Below, in pieces: positions 1-7,478 of a stretch of 22,090 bases of DNA; position 1 is the stretch's first letter, and each line of letters starts with the position of its first letter. The position numbers were made by a program, and so were the translations under genes. The stretch comes from a virus. The stretch is taken from positions 1 through 22,090 of IMG/VR virus record IMGVR_UViG_3300009185_000120, one strand, 5' to 3'. The notes beneath the pieces were generated by a model. The model was not told the DNA's origin, did not search any database, and saw only the letters and a list, made by a program, of their open reading frames with translations.

Positions 1-1707
1 AGCGTGTTCAGCGCCAGCAGGTGTATATACAGGCTTGCCATTTAATGTTCTTGGTGCAGCCCAAGCATCAACATCATCAGCCAACCCTTTATATAACTGA
101 GATAAAGCATTTTGTTGAGGCTCACTATATGAGCCAGTAGGAACACCTTTACCAACCCTGCTTAATTCAGCGCCTACTGTTTTTTGTACATCACGAAGCT
201 CTTTATACGATCCACCACCAGATTGAAGAAGCTTATCAATACGTTCAACAGTTTTACTGATAACTGCCGTATCTGAAGTAGTAGGGAATTGATCCAATAC
301 ATTAATTGTTGCAGTGTTTGTGTTATTTAATGGTATTTTTGTATTGCCAGCTAGTTTTTCAGCACGGTCAAATATTGGAGATACAGCATCTTTAGCATTA
401 CGATATTGCTGGCGCAAATCATTTGCAATTACTGCTTTTTCACCACCAAGTTTAGTTACAGATGCTGGTTTGACTTGCTCTGTAACTTTTTCAATCAAAT
501 CACGAACTTGAGCAGATTTTGCTTGATTTGCATCTTGAACTTGATAGCCAAATTGACGGGCTTTGTTTAGTGTTCCAGCACCTGGGCCACCAACATCACC
601 AACATCAATATTTACTCCACGTTGTGCAGCAGATTCAACTAACTGCCCTGTTTGCGGATTAGCGTAATTAGTCCCTGTTCTGACATTACCTGCTCGAGCT
701 GCAACAGCACCAGCAGGAAGACCTGCAGCTAAGTTAATGCCTAACAGTGCTAACGGGTTTTGAATATCGAATTGACTACGGGCAGTTTCAGCAGCACCAG
801 TGCCTGCTGTTGCACTTGCTGCTTGAGCAACTGGTTGAGCCGCTAAACCACGTCCAACTGCTTGAGTAGTCGCTCTACCTGATTGTTGAAGTAAGCCTCC
901 AACACCACCCATTGCAGGGATACCTGCTACTGCACGAGTAACATTACCAATGCCTTGCTCAAAGCCAGTTTGTGGTTGTGGCAAACCAAGCATAGTTGCA
1001 AAGTTTGACATTGCCTGGCTAGGTGGTTGCAATTGGCTACCAGTAGCCCTGTTAATCAACATATTTAATGGTGATCCAACAATATCAGCAACCTGTCCCA
1101 ATCCTTCCATACCATAACGAGCAGTCAATCCTACCTGACGAGCAACAGAATCTTGGTTTGGCTTTTTAGGAGTTTGTTGGACTATTGGCTCACCCAACAT
1201 TGATGGGTCAATATCACGAAAACCTGCACCTTGTTGTGTAGGTTGTACTTGAGTCTGTTGACTTGGTATTTGAGCTGGTAGACCAAGTAAAGATGGGTCA
1301 ATATCTCGATAATTAGCCATGTTTGTACCCACAACTTTCTGTACGTAATTCTGTGTTTCTTTAAATGGTGGAACACCACCATATTTGTCAACATTTGCTG
1401 GACCAGCGTTATAAGCTGCCGCTACCAAACTAGGATCTTGAAATCGCTGCGTCAATTGGTTTAGATATTTAACACCACCACGGATGTTATCTTTCCAATC
1501 CATGCGATTTACGCCTAAACCAGTAGCAGTTTCACTCATCAACTGCATAGGCCCATAAGCTCGATCACCAGTTTTTGTCTTTGGCCCTATAGCGTTGAAA
1601 TCACCGCCAGATTCTGTTTCTACAATCTTTTGCACCAAAGAAAAAGGAACGCCCTGCCTTTCGGCTTCTTGCCTAGCAAATTCGTAAACTTGTTCTCTGG
1701 TAGCCAT
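1..1707 (-). CDS. Virion-associated lytic transglycosylase (SLT domain), 3' end outside window
   Basis: I read this frame directly: it starts at ATG 1707 and stays open for 569 codons to the left edge, so the C-terminus is missing. Residues about 5-127 form a lysozyme-like SLT (GH23) domain. The likely catalytic Glu32 lies in V-E-T-E-S-G-G, followed by G-P-M-Q-L-M (52-57), A-A-Y-N-A-G-P (97-103) and E-T-Q-N-Y-V (117-122). Such domains cleave peptidoglycan between MurNAc and GlcNAc. After them comes a long Gln/Ala/Gly/Pro-rich region with no recognised domain, the layout of virion proteins such as T7 gp16, in which the enzyme opens the wall during DNA entry. The start overlaps the stop of the upstream gene in TAATG. 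A free lysis endolysin is less likely because of the length and the place at the end of the virion operon. The domain call is firm; the ejection role is inferred. Confidence 0.88.
   Translation of the reverse strand, partial: MATREQVYEFARQEAERQGVPFSLVQKIVETESGGDFNAIGPKTKTGDRAYGPMQLMSETATGLGVNRMDWKDNIRGGVKYLNQLTQRFQDPSLVAAAYNAGPANVDKYGGVPPFKETQNYVQKVVGTNMANYRDIDPSLLGLPAQIPSQQTQVQPTQQGAGFRDIDPSMLGEPIVQQTPKKPNQDSVARQVGLTARYGMEGLGQVADIVGSPLNMLINRATGSQLQPPSQAMSNFATMLGLPQPQTGFEQGIGNVTRAVAGIPAMGGVGGLLQQSGRATTQAVGRGLAAQPVAQAASATAGTGAAETARSQFDIQNPLALLGINLAAGLPAGAVAARAGNVRTGTNYANPQTGQLVESAAQRGVNIDVGDVGGPGAGTLNKARQFGYQVQDANQAKSAQVRDLIEKVTEQVKPASVTKLGGEKAVIANDLRQQYRNAKDAVSPIFDRAEKLAGNTKIPLNNTNTATINVLDQFPTTSDTAVISKTVERIDKLLQSGGGSYKELRDVQKTVGAELSRVGKGVPTGSYSEPQQNALSQLYKGLADDVDAWAAPRTLNGKPVYTPAGAEHA
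1186..1308 (-). repeat. Duplicated R-D-I-D-P-S-(L/M)-L-G motif in the transglycosylase protein
   Basis: Residues 134-144 and 164-174 of the transglycosylase protein repeat R-D-I-D-P-S-L/M-L-G-x-P, separated by a Gln/Thr/Pro-rich linker. At the DNA level the core GATATTGACCCATC is identical in both copies, while the flanking codons differ. The pair sits just after the enzymatic domain and may be a linker motif for binding or processing; no function is known to me. Confidence 0.7.
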
Positions 1708-3137
1708 TAGTCATAAACCCGATATGCGCCAGTTGGAAGTTGATATGCTGTTTTTCCTTTTTCAGGACCAGCTTTAACTTGAAACTGAGGCAAATATTTA
1801 CGCAACTTAGGATCTTCAAAAATAGAAGAACTACCTTTTGAGCTTTGTGACCATTTTTCAACTACGTCAGGAATAGGATTTGCAGTTACAAAATTGTAGT
1901 AATCTTTTTTCCGTTGATTTGCTACCTTTGTAAGATCAACATAATATTGAACAGCTTCTTTTTGGTTTGTTATTTGTGGCCCACGAGACGCACTAAATAA
2001 AATATCTTTATCTGAAGTTGCCCCTGATAAATCTTGAAGGTTTGAGGAGGCAACATCAGCAACAGATTGCAAGAATAAAGGAGAGTCAACAGAAACCGCT
2101 TTAGCTCTTTCGCCACCAACCCCCAAACCTGTTGCAATTTGAGCAACTTCAGATTTAAATGCCGCGAACTTACCTGGCTCAAATGCACCACGATTAATAA
2201 TGTTTTGCAGATTTTCTAAACTTCGGTCAGAACTAACAGCAGTTTGAAACCCTTTTAAAGCAGCATCTTTAATAGGCTTATATCCTTCATAAGCTTGTAT
2301 CTCAGCAGGAGACAAAGCTGATGGTTGACCTAACGCTTGAGCTTGTGTTGCAAAAGTTGGCCTTCCAGTTTGTAAATTAGGAACAGTTGTAGGAGTTGTT
2401 TGTAATGCAGCTTGTCCTTGTCCTAATCGTTCTGAATAATTTAATTGTTGAGTTGCTAGTGGAGCGCCTGGGATAACATTTGCGCCAATCATTCCACTTG
2501 CATCAAAACCAAGCATTTGGCCTGGCCTGACTTCTGGAGGAGTAGATTGAATTGCTGATTGCATATAGTTCTGTACAGGAGCCGCAGAATATCCACCAGT
2601 TAACGGGTTGTACTGGGATGTAATGCCTTTATCTTGTGTTGGCAAACCACTAAGAACATTTCCGCTTGCATCAACACGTAAATTGCCTTGGTATTTAGGT
2701 TGCATAGCCGTCAAAGTCTCACGAATTTGAGGTTGTGCAGGATTACCAATTAAACGCAAAGAATCTGTTAAAGCTCTGTTGTAATCAATAGGTGCATTTA
2801 ATATTGTTTGCTGGTTTTGAGCCGCACTTAATGTTGGGCCACGACCTTCTGCACCTAATGCACGTTGTCCTGCTTGCATTTGATTAGGAACATATTGCTC
2901 TAAGAAACTAGAAACTTCAGCACGTTGGCGTTTTTTCTCTTGAACATCTGATATGTTTTTCTGAGTAGATGTGTATTGCTCTGGAACACCCATAGCAGCT
3001 TTATAACCCATAGCAGGATCATTGCTTAGTAGCGAACCAAGCAAAAACTGTTGAGTGGCTTGCTTTTGAAGATCAGTCTTTTCTTTATCACTGAGACCAG
3101 TTAGAGCAGCATCTGACAATAAGCCAAAATCAAACAT
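1707..3137 (-). CDS. Putative internal virion (ejection) protein, 476 aa
   Basis: The gene lies between the giant repeat protein and the transglycosylase protein. It starts at ATG 3137 after the strong site TAAGGAAATAAT. I do not recognise a named domain. The protein is polar, rich in Gln, Ala, Ser and Pro, and I see no cysteine or membrane segment. Residues about 1-150 look helical and charged, the middle (about 150-290) is Pro/Gly/Gln-rich and probably extended, and about 280-400 looks helical again. The C-terminal tail is basic and aromatic. Its place in the last three genes of the virion operon, ahead of a wall-cleaving enzyme, matches internal core proteins of podoviruses (T7 gp14-gp16, P22 gp7/gp16/gp20). 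That role is inferred from position, not from sequence identity. Its TAA stop overlaps the next ATG. Confidence 0.72.
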   Translation of the reverse strand: MFDFGLLSDAALTGLSDKEKTDLQKQATQQFLLGSLLSNDPAMGYKAAMGVPEQYTSTQKNISDVQEKKRQRAEVSSFLEQYVPNQMQAGQRALGAEGRGPTLSAAQNQQTILNAPIDYNRALTDSLRLIGNPAQPQIRETLTAMQPKYQGNLRVDASGNVLSGLPTQDKGITSQYNPLTGGYSAAPVQNYMQSAIQSTPPEVRPGQMLGFDASGMIGANVIPGAPLATQQLNYSERLGQGQAALQTTPTTVPNLQTGRPTFATQAQALGQPSALSPAEIQAYEGYKPIKDAALKGFQTAVSSDRSLENLQNIINRGAFEPGKFAAFKSEVAQIATGLGVGGERAKAVSVDSPLFLQSVADVASSNLQDLSGATSDKDILFSASRGPQITNQKEAVQYYVDLTKVANQRKKDYYNFVTANPIPDVVEKWSQSSKGSSSIFEDPKLRKYLPQFQVKAGPEKGKTAYQLPTGAYRVYD

Positions 3138-3151
3138 ATTATTTCCTTATC
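3135..3151 (-). promoter_or_regulatory. Stop/Shine-Dalgarno overlap, 17-nt cassette copy 1
   Basis: GATAAGGAAATAATATG contains the TAA stop of the repeat protein, the Shine-Dalgarno AAGGA and the ATG of the 476-residue protein. The same 17 nt occur in front of the portal gene. The arrangement implies re-initiation by the ribosome that has just terminated. Confidence 0.75.
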
Positions 3152-6100
3152 TAAAAAGGCCAAGCAAGCCTTGACCTGAAGAAGAAGTTGACTGAATACC
3201 AGAACCACCAGCAGGGTTAATGCCCAAAGCTTGATTAATGATTTGCTGCTGTTCCAATGGCAGGTTTCTGATTGCATCCAGTTGTTGTTGAGAGAACTGT
3301 TGTTGGAAGCCACCTTGTTGAGCCAGAGCATTTGCCCCTGCAAGTCCCATTTGTTGACCTTGACCAGCAATGCCTGCAAGCTGATTTGATGCTGCAAGAC
3401 GCTGTTGATTACCAGTTAAACCAGCTTGTTGGTTAGCCAAATTAGCTTGTAAAAAACTTTGAGCGTTAGTCAAGCCAGCTTGCTGAGTTAACCCTGCTTG
3501 CTGGGCAGCAGCAGCATTAAGAGCCGCTTGATTACTCAAGCCTGCCTGATTGAATGCAGATGCACCAAACTGTGAAGCTTGGTTTTGAGCGCCCATGTTT
3601 GCCAAAGTCATTGCTTGCTGATTAGCAGCATTAAACTGACCCATTTGATTTTGTGCAGCAGCGTTAGCTAAACCCGCTTGATTAAATGCTGCACTACCAA
3701 ACTGTGCTGCTTGATTCTGTGCTGCTTGGTTAGATAAGTTAAATGCTTGGGTATTACCTGCATTATATTGAGCCATTTGGTTTTGAGCGGCAGCATTTTG
3801 CAAAGCAGAAGCATTCAGAGCGGCACTACCAAACTGTCCTGCTTGATTTTGCGCGGCTAAATTAGCAAGTGACATCGCTTGTTGATTACCAGCGTTGTAT
3901 TGAGCCATCTGGTTAGCAGCAGCAGAGTTTTGTAAGGCGGCAGCGTTTTGGGCGGCACTATTAAATTGACCAGCTTGGTTTAATGAAGCAGCATTGGAAA
4001 GACCTGCTTGCTGAAGATTAGCAGCATTAAATTGCTGGCCTTGATTAAGGGCGGCTTGGTTGGCAAGTGCAGCAGCGTTTGTAGCCCCTGCACCATATTG
4101 ACCTGCTTGATTCAAAGCAGCCGCATTAGACAAACCTGCTTGTTGTAGATTACCCGCATTAAACTGAGCCAAAGCATTCTGAGCCGCAGCATTTTGTAAA
4201 GCGGTTAGATTTGAGGCCGCAGCTCCAAATTGAGAAGCTCCTGTTTGGGCAGCAGCCCCTGCAAGCCCAGCCTGCTGAAGATTACCTGCGTTAAACTGAG
4301 CTAATGCATTTTGAGCAGCAGCGTTCTGAGCAGCATTTTGATTATTAGCAGCAGCCCCAAATTGAGATGCTTGGTTTTGTGCTGCTATGTTTGAAAGACC
4401 AGATTGTTGAAGATTACTTGCATTGAATTGTGCCAAGGCGTTTTGGGCAGCGGCATTTTGTGCGGCAATAGTATTCTGAGCATTAGCACCAAACTGAAAG
4501 GCTTGGTTTTGCGCCCCTTGCGTAGACAATCCTGCTTGCTGAAGTTGTTGGGCATTAAACTGCGCTAATGCATTAGCAGCAGCTTGATTCCCCATGCCAG
4601 CTTGCTGGAAGTTGCCAGCATTAAACTGAGCCATTTGATTAGCTGCTGCTTGATTTGCCAAAGATGCTTGGTTTCCTGCTTGAGCGCCAAACTGTCCAGC
4701 CGCATTAGCCGCAGCAGATCCTGCTAATCCTGCTTGTTGTAGATTACCAACGTTGAACTGGCTCATCTGATTCTGAGCAGCGGCATTCTGCAGTGCGGCA
4801 GCATTTTGTGCGGCAGATCCAAACTGAGATGCTTGGTTAGCGGCAGTTTGACTAGACAATCCTGCTTGTTGCAAATTACCCAGATTAAACTGACTCATTT
4901 GATTTTGAGCCGCAGCATTTGCTAATGATGTTTGATTTCCTGCTTGTGCAGCAAATTGTGCAGCAGCGTTCTGAGCAGCTTGATTGGATAACCCAGCTTG
5001 CTGGAAGTTTCCTGCGTTAAATTGTGCCATTTGATTAGCGGCAGCTTGGTTAGCTAATGCAAGTTGTTGAACATTTTGCGTGTTTGTTTGACCAACATTT
5101 AAGTCAACCCCTTGATTAGCAAGTGCTGCTCGCAATGAAGCATCTTGATTAGCTTGTGCAGCCTGTAAAGATGCCGCTTGGTTTAACTGTTGGGCTTGCA
5201 GTCCGGTAGATTGGTTAGCAAGTGATGCCCGTAAATTAGCATCTTGATTAGCCAAAGTTGCTTGTTGTTGCAATTGGGCATTTGTCAACCCATATTGGGT
5301 ATCAACACCTTGGTTAGCCAAGGCAGCACGTAAGTTTGCATCCTGATTAGCCAATCCAAATTGACCTGCAAGTTGCAATGATTGTTGTGTAGTAGCAGCG
5401 TCTTGAGCCTGGTTAAGCTGTTGCGCTTGCATAGTACGAGCAATATCAGCCTCAGATGCTTGCTGTGCAGCTTGATATGCAGCAGCATTCTGTTGAGCAA
5501 CTAAACGAGCCGCATTCTCTCCAAACGCGCGGTTTGTTTCAGCTTCAGCAACACCCTGGCGAGATCCACCAAACGCTTTAGCAGCAGTGGCAGATGCAGC
5601 AGTCTGTTGTTGTTGCAACTGACGTGAACGCTCTAAATCTTTAAGACTTTGTTCAGTTACAGCTTGTGTATATGGATTCATATACTGCTGAATATTCTGG
5701 TTTAAAAATGAACCAGCTTGAATATCACGAACATTTGCACGAGCTTGTGGGGCAATCTGTCCTAAAGCTTCAGAAGCAACTTGTGCGCCTGATACACCTG
5801 TAGAAAATACATCCCTAGCACCACTTCGTGCGGCTTGGGCGGCAATTGCTTGTTGAGCGGCAATACGCTCTGCAGCAACACGTTCTGCCGTAATTTGCTG
5901 GGCTGTGACATCACGAATATCACCACGACCTAATACTGCTGCTTGTGCGGCTTGTGCATCGCCAGCACCAACCCCAGCAAATTGGGCAGCGTTAAAACCT
6001 TGGCTTGTTGCAGCTTGTGCAGGACCGCCAGTCACTCCAGCAAATCTTTCAGCAGCATAACCTTGGGCGGCAGCATCAGCAGCAGGACCAGAAATAGCAC

Positions 6101-6977
6101 CACCAAAACGATCTGCTGTATATCCTTGACCAATAGCAGTAGCCGAAGGACCAGCACCAACACCAGTAAAACGTTCAATAGGAGCAGCAGTCTGACCTTC
6201 ATATCCTTGTGCTGTATAACCAGTAGCTTGAGCTAATCTAGCTGCTTCAGCTTGGGCGCCACCAAAAGTTGTTGCTCCATAACCACTTGCTTGAGATAAC
6301 GCAGCAGGAGCAGCTTGCGCTCCACCAAAAGTTGTTGCTCCATATCCAGTTGATTGAGCTAAATTAGCAGGAGCAGCCTGGGAGCCACCAAATTGATTTG
6401 CTGTGTATCCAGTACCAGCAGCTAAGTTAGTTGCTCCTGTTTGAGCACCACCAAATTGATTGGCTGTATAACCTTGGGCGGCAGCATTCTGAGATGCGCC
6501 AGCAGAAGCACCCGTTCCTGTTTGGGCTGTATAACCTAAAGCAGAAGCCAAAGCAGCAGGGCCAGCAGATGTGCCAGCACCTGTTTGTGCTGTATACCCT
6601 TGAGCGCCTGCTAATGTAGCAGGACCAGCACCAGAATACTGACCAGTTGTAGCGTTATAACCTTGTTGAGCAGCCATAGCTGCAGGAGCTACTGTTGCAC
6701 CCCCATAAGCATTGTATGCAACATTCTGTGGTTGGTAACCATATGAAGAAACCGCCATGTTTGCGGCAAGCTGCAGTTCGTTCTGTTGTCTACTATTAGG
6801 GTCAGCAAATTGACGGGTTGCGGAATATGCCGCTTGCTGGTCAGGGGTAAGTTGAGCAAACTCCCTCGGGCCTAATCCTGCCGCAACACCTTGAGCTTGT
6901 TGAACGTTTCCTAAATATGCATCCCGCAATGCAGGGTCAAGCGAACTTCCGCTACTGCTACTTCCACCTAGAGACAT
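3147..6977 (-). CDS. Giant Ala/Gln/Asn repeat protein, putative internal virion protein, 1276 aa
   Basis: The start at ATG 6977 is chosen over the upstream ATG 7013 because AAGGGG sits 6 nt before it and it leaves 1 nt after the upstream stop; the longer form would overlap that gene by 35 nt. In numbering from 6977: residues 1-80 are a phage-like N-terminus. About 85-345 are 21-residue G-Y-T-A repeats. About 424-506 are a core with Y-M-N-P-Y-T, A-F-G-G-S-R and A-E-T-N-R, a pattern I know from phage proteins encoded after the tail nozzle. About 542-640 are 33-residue repeats, about 641-1190 are 44-residue repeats, and the tail ends Gly/Ser-rich. The length greatly exceeds what I recall for relatives. 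Position suggests a core or ejected protein. Function is unknown; a fibre or structural filament is the alternative. Confidence 0.85.
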   Translation of the reverse strand: MSLGGSSSSGSSLDPALRDAYLGNVQQAQGVAAGLGPREFAQLTPDQQAAYSATRQFADPNSRQQNELQLAANMAVSSYGYQPQNVAYNAYGGATVAPAAMAAQQGYNATTGQYSGAGPATLAGAQGYTAQTGAGTSAGPAALASALGYTAQTGTGASAGASQNAAAQGYTANQFGGAQTGATNLAAGTGYTANQFGGSQAAPANLAQSTGYGATTFGGAQAAPAALSQASGYGATTFGGAQAEAARLAQATGYTAQGYEGQTAAPIERFTGVGAGPSATAIGQGYTADRFGGAISGPAADAAAQGYAAERFAGVTGGPAQAATSQGFNAAQFAGVGAGDAQAAQAAVLGRGDIRDVTAQQITAERVAAERIAAQQAIAAQAARSGARDVFSTGVSGAQVASEALGQIAPQARANVRDIQAGSFLNQNIQQYMNPYTQAVTEQSLKDLERSRQLQQQQTAASATAAKAFGGSRQGVAEAETNRAFGENAARLVAQQNAAAYQAAQQASEADIARTMQAQQLNQAQDAATTQQSLQLAGQFGLANQDANLRAALANQGVDTQYGLTNAQLQQQATLANQDANLRASLANQSTGLQAQQLNQAASLQAAQANQDASLRAALANQGVDLNVGQTNTQNVQQLALANQAAANQMAQFNAGNFQQAGLSNQAAQNAAAQFAAQAGNQTSLANAAAQNQMSQFNLGNLQQAGLSSQTAANQASQFGSAAQNAAALQNAAAQNQMSQFNVGNLQQAGLAGSAAANAAGQFGAQAGNQASLANQAAANQMAQFNAGNFQQAGMGNQAAANALAQFNAQQLQQAGLSTQGAQNQAFQFGANAQNTIAAQNAAAQNALAQFNASNLQQSGLSNIAAQNQASQFGAAANNQNAAQNAAAQNALAQFNAGNLQQAGLAGAAAQTGASQFGAAASNLTALQNAAAQNALAQFNAGNLQQAGLSNAAALNQAGQYGAGATNAAALANQAALNQGQQFNAANLQQAGLSNAASLNQAGQFNSAAQNAAALQNSAAANQMAQYNAGNQQAMSLANLAAQNQAGQFGSAALNASALQNAAAQNQMAQYNAGNTQAFNLSNQAAQNQAAQFGSAAFNQAGLANAAAQNQMGQFNAANQQAMTLANMGAQNQASQFGASAFNQAGLSNQAALNAAAAQQAGLTQQAGLTNAQSFLQANLANQQAGLTGNQQRLAASNQLAGIAGQGQQMGLAGANALAQQGGFQQQFSQQQLDAIRNLPLEQQQIINQALGINPAGGSGIQSTSSSGQGLLGLFR
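3540..5057 (-). repeat. Tandem 132-nt (44-residue) hendecad repeats, 11 copies
   Basis: Eleven in-frame units run without gaps. Ten are exactly 44 residues and one (the fourth) is 66, that is one and a half units. A twelfth degenerate unit continues to about 3408. The typical unit is L-x-N-x-A-A-x-N-Q-M-x-Q-F-N-x-G-N, then L-Q-Q-A-G-L and x-Q-A-x-Q-F-G. It breaks into four 11-residue pieces, with Leu/Phe recurring at 12- and 10-residue spacing. Eleven residues equal three helical turns, so straight or slightly right-handed helical bundles are expected. Codons vary between copies, so the array is old or under selection. Confidence 0.9.
5058..5354 (-). repeat. 33/34-residue repeats (three units) preceding the 44-residue array
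   Basis: The motif A-N-Q-D-A-(N/S)-L-R-A-(A/S)-L-A-N-Q recurs three times at 33-34 residue spacing (3 x 11). It leads directly into the 44-residue units and differs from them in carrying Asp and Arg. It looks like a charged, possibly older, form of the same hendecad. Confidence 0.8.
5943..6725 (-). repeat. N-terminal 63-nt (21-residue) G-Y-T-A repeats, about 11 copies
   Basis: Units of 21 residues begin G-Y-(T/G/N)-A, continue with T-F-G-G-A-Q or a similar string, and end in Ala-rich P-A-x-L-A-Q. Most copies have exact 21-residue spacing; one unit near the middle is longer. The Tyr, Phe and Gly-Gly positions are the most constant. The composition suggests turns and beta or extended structure, unlike the helical C-terminal array. 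Confidence 0.85.
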
Positions 6978-6989
6978 ATTATTCCCCTT
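6978..6989 (-). promoter_or_regulatory. Ribosome binding site deciding the start of the repeat protein
   Basis: AAGGGG followed by AATAAT leads into ATG 6977. The TAA stop of the upstream gene is inside the AATAAT spacer. No comparable site precedes ATG 7013. Confidence 0.75.
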
Positions 6990-7449
6990 GTATCCATTTA
7001 ATTGCATCATCATGTGCCGTAAAATAACGCCACATATCTGTACTTACTTCTCGGGCTGCTTCTTTACCTCTAAGCAGCATAACAATCATTGGTGCGATTT
7101 GTAAGGAAATAATTCGTAATGTGAGCGCATAAGCCCTGTCATTAGAATCACCCTTCTCAAGTTCAACAGAGTCAAGCCATGCGTTGATACTCTGAATAAC
7201 CAATGGCATTAAGAATGCCTTGTTTTGGTTAAAAAACTCATTTGTTGGTAGTGTGACCAAAGCACTCCAAAAGACTGCATCAATCTCTTTTCTGCTTGGC
7301 TGATTATCTTTGTCTACTAAATCATCCCATAATTCAGCAATACTTGACAAAGAGACAATAAAGTCTACAGCACTTTGGTTACCACCAAACCATTCTAACA
7401 GTTTAGAATTTCTTGCGTCACGCCATTCTTGGCTGTCATGTTCAATCAT
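6979..7449 (-). CDS. Conserved phage protein of unknown function, helical, 156 aa
   Basis: I recognise the general pattern of a small helical protein encoded next to tail nozzle genes of podoviruses but cannot name a domain. The N-terminus is charged. Residues 38-44 read A-E-L-W-D-D-L, and 107-127 form a hydrophobic stretch with an Arg inside it and one at its end, more like a buried helix than a clean membrane span. There are many Trp residues (9, 20, 41, 61, 91, 140, 152). The start at ATG 7449 has only a weak AAAGAA upstream. The gene ends 1 nt before the next ATG, so the two are probably translated together. A chaperone or minor virion role is possible from the context only. Confidence 0.8.
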   Translation of the reverse strand: MIEHDSQEWRDARNSKLLEWFGGNQSAVDFIVSLSSIAELWDDLVDKDNQPSRKEIDAVFWSALVTLPTNEFFNQNKAFLMPLVIQSINAWLDSVELEKGDSNDRAYALTLRIISLQIAPMIVMLLRGKEAAREVSTDMWRYFTAHDDAIKWIQGE

Positions 7450-7478
7450 ATTCTTTTTACAAACTTATTTCCAATTAT

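Noticed and set aside
3101-3397. 98-codon minus-strand open frame across the end of the repeat gene
   Set aside because: It overlaps two well-supported genes in another frame and lies over the 17-nt start cassette.
3540-5057. The repeat array as a CRISPR or non-coding satellite
   Set aside because: The period of 132 nt is a multiple of three, the frame is open throughout, copies differ mainly in codon choice, and there are no repeat-spacer blocks.
5943-6236. 97-codon plus-strand Ser/Thr-rich open frame opposite the 21-residue repeats
   Set aside because: Its repetitiveness only mirrors the minus-strand array; no independent start signal.
6978-7013. ATG 7013 as start of the giant repeat protein
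   Set aside because: It would overlap the upstream gene by 35 nt and has no ribosome site, while ATG 6977 has AAGGGG at 6 nt.
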